Below are positions 6,804 through 9,432 of a stretch of DNA of 9,432 nucleotides, one piece after another. The position numbers were made by a program, and so were the translations under genes. The DNA lies in NCBI GenBank assembly GCA_946481265.1, contig CAMLNE010000159.1, positions 1 to 9,432 of the forward strand, read 5' to 3'. Each line of letters starts with the position of its first letter. Within the stretch, counting starts at the first letter, position 1. The DNA comes from an uncultured Panacagrimonas sp. (GTDB taxonomy: Bacteria; Pseudomonadota; Gammaproteobacteria; Nevskiales; Nevskiaceae). Below the pieces are notes generated by a model. The model did not search any database and was not told the origin of the DNA. It saw only the letters and a program-made list of their open reading frames with translations.

Positions 6804-7351
6804 CGAGGTTTCGTCTTGCGCAGCGGCTCGGGGGGCTGCTTGCGCTCGCCCTCGCCGCCGGCGATCAGCGACATCTGGCTACGCCGCTGCTCGGGCGTCG
6901 GCAGGTGCTGCAGGCGCTCGATCTCGTCGCGGAACGCATTGGCGTCCTCGAAACTCAGGTAGATCGACGCGAAGCGCACGTAGGCCACATGGTCGAGATC
7001 GCGCAGTTCTTCCAGCACCCACTCGCCGACCTGGCGCGAGGGAACCTCACGCTCGGCGCTCTGGCGCAGCTTGCGCATCACGTTCTCGACGGCATGATCG
7101 ACCGCATCCGGCGACACCGGCCGCTTGTACAAGGCGTTCCGGAAGCCCCGTTCGAGCTTGCCCTCGTCGAACGGCTCGGGCTTGCCGCCGCGCTTGATCA
7201 CGTTGGGCATCGTGAGCTGTGCACGCTCGAACGTGGTGAAGCGGCCCTTGCACTGGGCGCACTCCCGACGCCGCCGTACCTGTGTCCCCTCCTCGGCCAG
7301 GCGCGAGTCGATGACGCGCGTGTCGCTCGCGTTGCAGAAGGGGCACTGCAT
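6800..7351 (-). CDS. nrdR: Transcriptional repressor NrdR
   Basis: NrdR is a nucleotide-sensing repressor of ribonucleotide reductase genes, acting through paired NrdR boxes. The N-terminal zinc ribbon has C3, C6, C31 and C34 (CPFC and CAQC), with DTRVIDSRLAEEG and the RRRREC run between. The ATP-cone domain covers about 49-139, including VIKRGG, YKRPVS, VRFASIYLSFEDANAF and the conserved arginines. At 183 residues it is longer than the common 150-170, owing to a basic, proline-containing, probably unstructured tail after about 150. The ATG at 7351 has AGGA six bases upstream. It lies just after glyA and overlaps ribD, matching the nrdR-ribD linkage known across proteobacteria. No NrdR box is visible in the window. 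Confidence 0.96.
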   Translation of the reverse strand: MQCPFCNASDTRVIDSRLAEEGTQVRRRRECAQCKGRFTTFERAQLTMPNVIKRGGKPEPFDEGKLERGFRNALYKRPVSPDAVDHAVENVMRKLRQSAEREVPSRQVGEWVLEELRDLDHVAYVRFASIYLSFEDANAFRDEIERLQHLPTPEQRRSQMSLIAGGEGERKQPPEPLRKTKPR

Positions 7352-7437
7352 CAGGAATCCTGGGCCCGCGAAGAAAGGGAACGCCGTGACAGCCGCGCCA
7401 GGCGCAGCAGGTGGACCGCGCTATCGCAGACGCTCAT
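7351..7437 (-). CDS. Possible 28-residue small ORF between glyA and nrdR
   Basis: An ATG one base after the glyA stop opens a 28-codon frame. Its TGA overlaps the nrdR start as TGATG, so it fills the gap exactly and could couple glyA translation to nrdR. The peptide starts MSVCDSAVHLLRLARL and ends in a serine/arginine-rich stretch; I recognise no family. About three quarters of its third codon positions are G or C, which in this background is weak evidence either way. There is no good Shine-Dalgarno, so initiation would have to rely on ribosomes finishing glyA. It may be chance or a coupling device rather than a functional protein. Confidence 0.25.
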   Translation of the reverse strand: MSVCDSAVHLLRLARLSRRSLSSRAQDS

Positions 7438-7438
7438 C

Positions 7439-8725
7439 TCAGGCCGCGCGCCGCATCCCACCGTAGACCGGGAAGCGCGCGCACAGCGTGCCCACCTCGC
7501 CGCGCACGTGGGCGATCACGCCCTCGAGATCGCCACCGGTGGACATCGCGTCGACGATGTCTGCAATCCAGCCCGCGACCTGCGCCATCTCGCTCTCGCC
7601 GAAGCCGCGGGTGGTCGAGGCCGGCGAGCCCAGGCGCAACCCGGAGGTGACGAAGGGGGACTTCGGGTCGTTCGGCACCGAGTTCTTGTTGACCGTGATG
7701 TGCGCGCGGCCCAGGGCCGCCTCGGCATCCTTGCCGGTGACGTTCTTGGCGATCAGGTCGAGCAGGAACAGGTGGTCGTCGGTGCCGCCCGAGACGACCT
7801 TGTAGCCGCGATCGAGGAAGACCCGGGCCATCGCCCGCGCGTTGACCACCACCTGCTTCTGGTAGGTCTTGAAGCTGGGATCGAGCGCTTCCTTGAAGGC
7901 CACCGCCTTGGCCGCCACCACGTGCATCAGCGGCCCGCCCTGGATGCCGGGAAACACGGCCGAGTTGAGCTTCTTGTTGAAGTCCTCGCTCTGGCCCTTG
8001 CTCAGGATGATGCCGCCGCGCGGTCCACGCAGCGTCTTGTGCGTGGTCGAGGTCACCACGTGCGCGTGCGGCAGCGGGCTCGGGTATTCGCCGGCCGCCA
8101 CCAGGCCCGCCACGTGTGCCATGTCCACCCAGAACACGGCGCCGACCTTGTCGGCGATCTCGCGCATGCGCTTCCAGTCCTTGACGCGCGAATACGCGGA
8201 GAAGCCGCCGATCAGCATCTTCGGCTGGGTCTCCACCGCGATGCGCTCCATCTCCTGGTAGTCGATCAGGCCGGTGTCCGGATCCAGTCCGTAGGGCACG
8301 ATCTTGTGATGGCGACCGGAGAAGTTCGCGGCGTTGCCGTGGGTCAGGTGTCCGCCCTGGGCCAGGTTCATGCCCATCACCGTGTCGCCGGGCTTGACCA
8401 GGGCCAGGAAGATCGCCGCGTTCGCCTGCGCGCCGGAATGCGGCTGGACATTGGCGAAGTCGCAGTCGAACAGCTTCTTCACGCGGTCGATGGCGAGCTG
8501 CTCGGCCACGTCCACGTGTTCGCACCCGCCGTAGTAGCGCTTGCCCGGATAGCCCTCGGCGTACTTGTTGGTGAGCGCCGAGCCCTGCGCCTGCATCACC
8601 GCGGGGCTGCAGTAGTTCTCGGAGGCGATCAGCTCGATATGCGCTTCCTGCCGCGCATTTTCGTCGGCGATGGCGGCGGCGAGTTCCGGATCGGCTTGGG
8701 TCAGGCTGGGGGCGTTGGCGTACAT
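7439..8725 (-). CDS. glyA: Serine hydroxymethyltransferase
   Basis: This cytosolic PLP enzyme interconverts serine plus tetrahydrofolate with glycine plus 5,10-methylene-tetrahydrofolate, the main one-carbon source. The 428-residue product contains [10 protein letters not shown] (29-38), [19 protein letters not shown] (51-69), [10 protein letters not shown] (93-102) and GGHLTHG with the PLP-stacking H126. [13 protein letters not shown] follows with D201 and H204, then [12 protein letters not shown] with the PLP-binding K230. Q123 replaces the common histidine in LAHGG, a variable position. I chose the ATG at 8725 because it makes N-terminal numbering coincide with E. coli GlyA; an in-frame TTG at 8746 would add seven residues encoded inside a repeat and is unlikely. 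No Shine-Dalgarno is visible, since the repeat occupies that place. Confidence 0.97.
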   Translation of the reverse strand: MYANAPSLTQADPELAAAIADENARQEAHIELIASENYCSPAVMQAQGSALTNKYAEGYPGKRYYGGCEHVDVAEQLAIDRVKKLFDCDFANVQPHSGAQANAAIFLALVKPGDTVMGMNLAQGGHLTHGNAANFSGRHHKIVPYGLDPDTGLIDYQEMERIAVETQPKMLIGGFSAYSRVKDWKRMREIADKVGAVFWVDMAHVAGLVAAGEYPSPLPHAHVVTSTTHKTLRGPRGGIILSKGQSEDFNKKLNSAVFPGIQGGPLMHVVAAKAVAFKEALDPSFKTYQKQVVVNARAMARVFLDRGYKVVSGGTDDHLFLLDLIAKNVTGKDAEAALGRAHITVNKNSVPNDPKSPFVTSGLRLGSPASTTRGFGESEMAQVAGWIADIVDAMSTGGDLEGVIAHVRGEVGTLCARFPVYGGMRRAA

Positions 8726-8734
8726 GCGGAGAAC

Positions 8735-8811
8735 GGGAATCGGCAATCGGGAACGGGGACCAGGAATCGAGGACCGGAAAGGCGTTCGGGCTACTGCGAT
8801 TCCCGATTCCC
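8735..8811. repeat. Inverted pair of GGAATCG/CGATTCC heptamer repeats
   Basis: The left arm GGGAATCGGCAATCG (8735-8749) and the right arm CGATTCCCGATTCCC (8797-8811) are complementary at 14 of 15 positions around a 47-nt loop. Each arm is two heptamers (GGAATCG or its complement, one copy degenerate), and a further GGAATCG lies at 8763-8769. GATTCCC-type heptamer arrays are, as far as I recall, frequent between genes in Xanthomonas relatives, so this is likely one small member of a dispersed intergenic repeat. It reaches to within 10 bp of the glyA ATG. Confidence 0.7.
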
Positions 8812-8815
8812 CATC

Positions 8816-8832
8816 GCCGGTTTCCGGCTTTT
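8816..8832 (+). terminator. GC hairpin plus TTTT just past nadA, terminator-shaped only on the plus strand
   Basis: GCCGG (8816-8820) and CCGGC (8824-8828) pair across a TTT loop, and TTTT follows at 8829-8832. Read on the plus strand this resembles a short intrinsic terminator. On the minus strand, the direction of nadA, the A-run precedes the stem and no T-run follows, so it would not terminate nadA efficiently. No plus-strand gene needs it. The 5-bp stem is short and may be a folded mRNA 3' end or chance. Confidence 0.25.
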
Positions 8833-9432
8833 CAGTCGACCACTTCCAGCATCAGGTCCAGCGCCTTGCGCGCCGGGTCGGCGATGTTCTGCGGAACCCG
8901 GATCTGGTTGACCGCCTGGCCGGCGACGAGGTTGTCCAGGCACCAGGCCAGGTGCTGGGGATCGGTGCGGAACATGGTCGAGCACATGAAGACGGTCGGG
9001 CTCATGAACTGCACCTGCACGCCCCTGGGCTTCATCTCGTCGGCCAGACGATTGACCAGATTGAGTTCCGTGCCGATCAGCCAGTGGTCGCCGGGCTGGC
9101 TCGCCCGCACCGTACGCAGGATGTACTCGGTGCTGCCGACGAAGTCCGACTTCTGGCAGACCTCCCAGGCGTTTTCCGGATGGCTGATCACCTTGCCGTT
9201 CGGGTTGGCCTTGCGGAAGTTGTCGATGTGCGCCGGCTGGAACATCTGGTGGACCGAGCAGAAGCCCTTCCACAGGATGATCTTCGCGTTGCGGATCTGC
9301 TCCTCGCTCAGGCCGCCGCGCGGCTTCATGAAATCCCAGGTGACCATCTGGTCGAGCGGGATCCCCATGCGGTAGCCGGTGTTGCGGCCCAGGTGCTGGT
9401 CGGGGAAGAACAGGACCTTCTCGCGGCGGCTG
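8832..9432 (-). CDS. nadA: Quinolinate synthase A, C-terminal part, cut by window edge
   Basis: NadA condenses iminoaspartate with dihydroxyacetone phosphate to quinolinate, a committed step of NAD synthesis, using a 4Fe-4S cluster. The 199 residues present begin in the middle of the protein with [16 protein letters not shown], then [34 protein letters not shown] and [12 protein letters not shown]. Two of the three cluster cysteines are visible, encoded at 9260-9258 (GFCSVH) and 8984-8982 (FMCSTM); the first lies upstream of the window. The frame is open to the right edge; the ATG at 9368 is internal because conserved sequence continues above it. The gene ends 106 bp before the glyA start. 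Confidence 0.96.
   Translation of the reverse strand, partial: SRREKVLFFPDQHLGRNTGYRMGIPLDQMVTWDFMKPRGGLSEEQIRNAKIILWKGFCSVHQMFQPAHIDNFRKANPNGKVISHPENAWEVCQKSDFVGSTEYILRTVRASQPGDHWLIGTELNLVNRLADEMKPRGVQVQFMSPTVFMCSTMFRTDPQHLAWCLDNLVAGQAVNQIRVPQNIADPARKALDLMLEVVD

Noticed and set aside
8726..8746. A TTG start adding seven residues to GlyA
   Set aside because: The added codons lie partly in the heptamer repeat and have no counterpart in the family; the ATG at 8725 aligns exactly with the E. coli N-terminus.
6905..8911. A 668-codon open frame on the plus strand opposite glyA and nrdR
   Set aside because: It is antisense to two securely identified genes. In GC-rich DNA with strong third-position GC bias, the opposite strand often lacks stops. 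Its translation is arginine/histidine/valine-rich with no family resemblance.
1..9432. Mobile element, CRISPR array, tRNA/rRNA, toxin-antitoxin or defence system
   Set aside because: No transposase, terminal repeats, spaced direct repeats, cloverleaf sequence or defence domains were recognised; almost all sequence is accounted for by conserved core genes.

Overview
The window is about 9.4 kb of GC-rich DNA in which every supported gene lies on the minus strand, so transcription runs from high to low coordinates. Protein similarity, beta-class carbonic anhydrase numbering, the gene order glyA-nrdR-ribD-ribE-ribB-ribH-nusB-thiL-pgpA and a GATTCCC-type heptamer repeat in front of glyA all suggest a gammaproteobacterium, most likely of the Xanthomonadaceae/Lysobacteraceae (Lysobacter- or Luteimonas-like). 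The family placement is from memory and inference, not from a search.

Layout in transcription order (right to left). A 5'-truncated quinolinate synthase gene (nadA, NAD de novo synthesis) ends at 8832. A 106-bp spacer follows that carries an inverted pair of GGAATCG/CGATTCC heptamer repeats. Next are serine hydroxymethyltransferase (glyA), a possible 28-codon ORF, and the ribonucleotide-reductase repressor nrdR. Then comes a compact riboflavin cluster: ribD (deaminase/reductase), ribE (riboflavin synthase), ribB fused to a degenerate GTP-cyclohydrolase-II-like domain, and ribH (lumazine synthase). It continues into nusB (transcription antitermination), thiL (thiamine-phosphate kinase), pgpA (phosphatidylglycerophosphatase A) and a beta carbonic anhydrase. 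After a 121-bp gap with a weak terminator-like hairpin and an AT-rich promoter region, the 5' part of electron-transfer flavoprotein:ubiquinone oxidoreductase begins and runs off the left edge.

The genes from glyA (or from nrdR) to the carbonic anhydrase are packed like one operon. nrdR/ribD and ribE/ribB overlap by ATGA and thiL/pgpA by GTGA, the small ORF meets nrdR at TGATG, and most other gaps are 6-46 bp. The cluster makes cofactors: flavins from ribD/E/B/H, thiamine diphosphate from thiL, one-carbon folates from glyA and NAD from nadA. It also holds housekeeping functions (nusB, pgpA, nrdR). GTP cyclohydrolase II (RibA), needed for the first riboflavin step, is not encoded intact here.

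This is essentially a conserved core-metabolism region. I see no mobile element, CRISPR array, tRNA/rRNA, toxin-antitoxin pair or defence system, and no convincing sign of an undescribed system. The points that merit a second look are small: the degenerate RibA-like domain, the inverted heptamer repeat at the glyA start, the 28-codon ORF, an 18-bp inverted repeat before the ETF-QO gene, and a run of three GTG-started genes.
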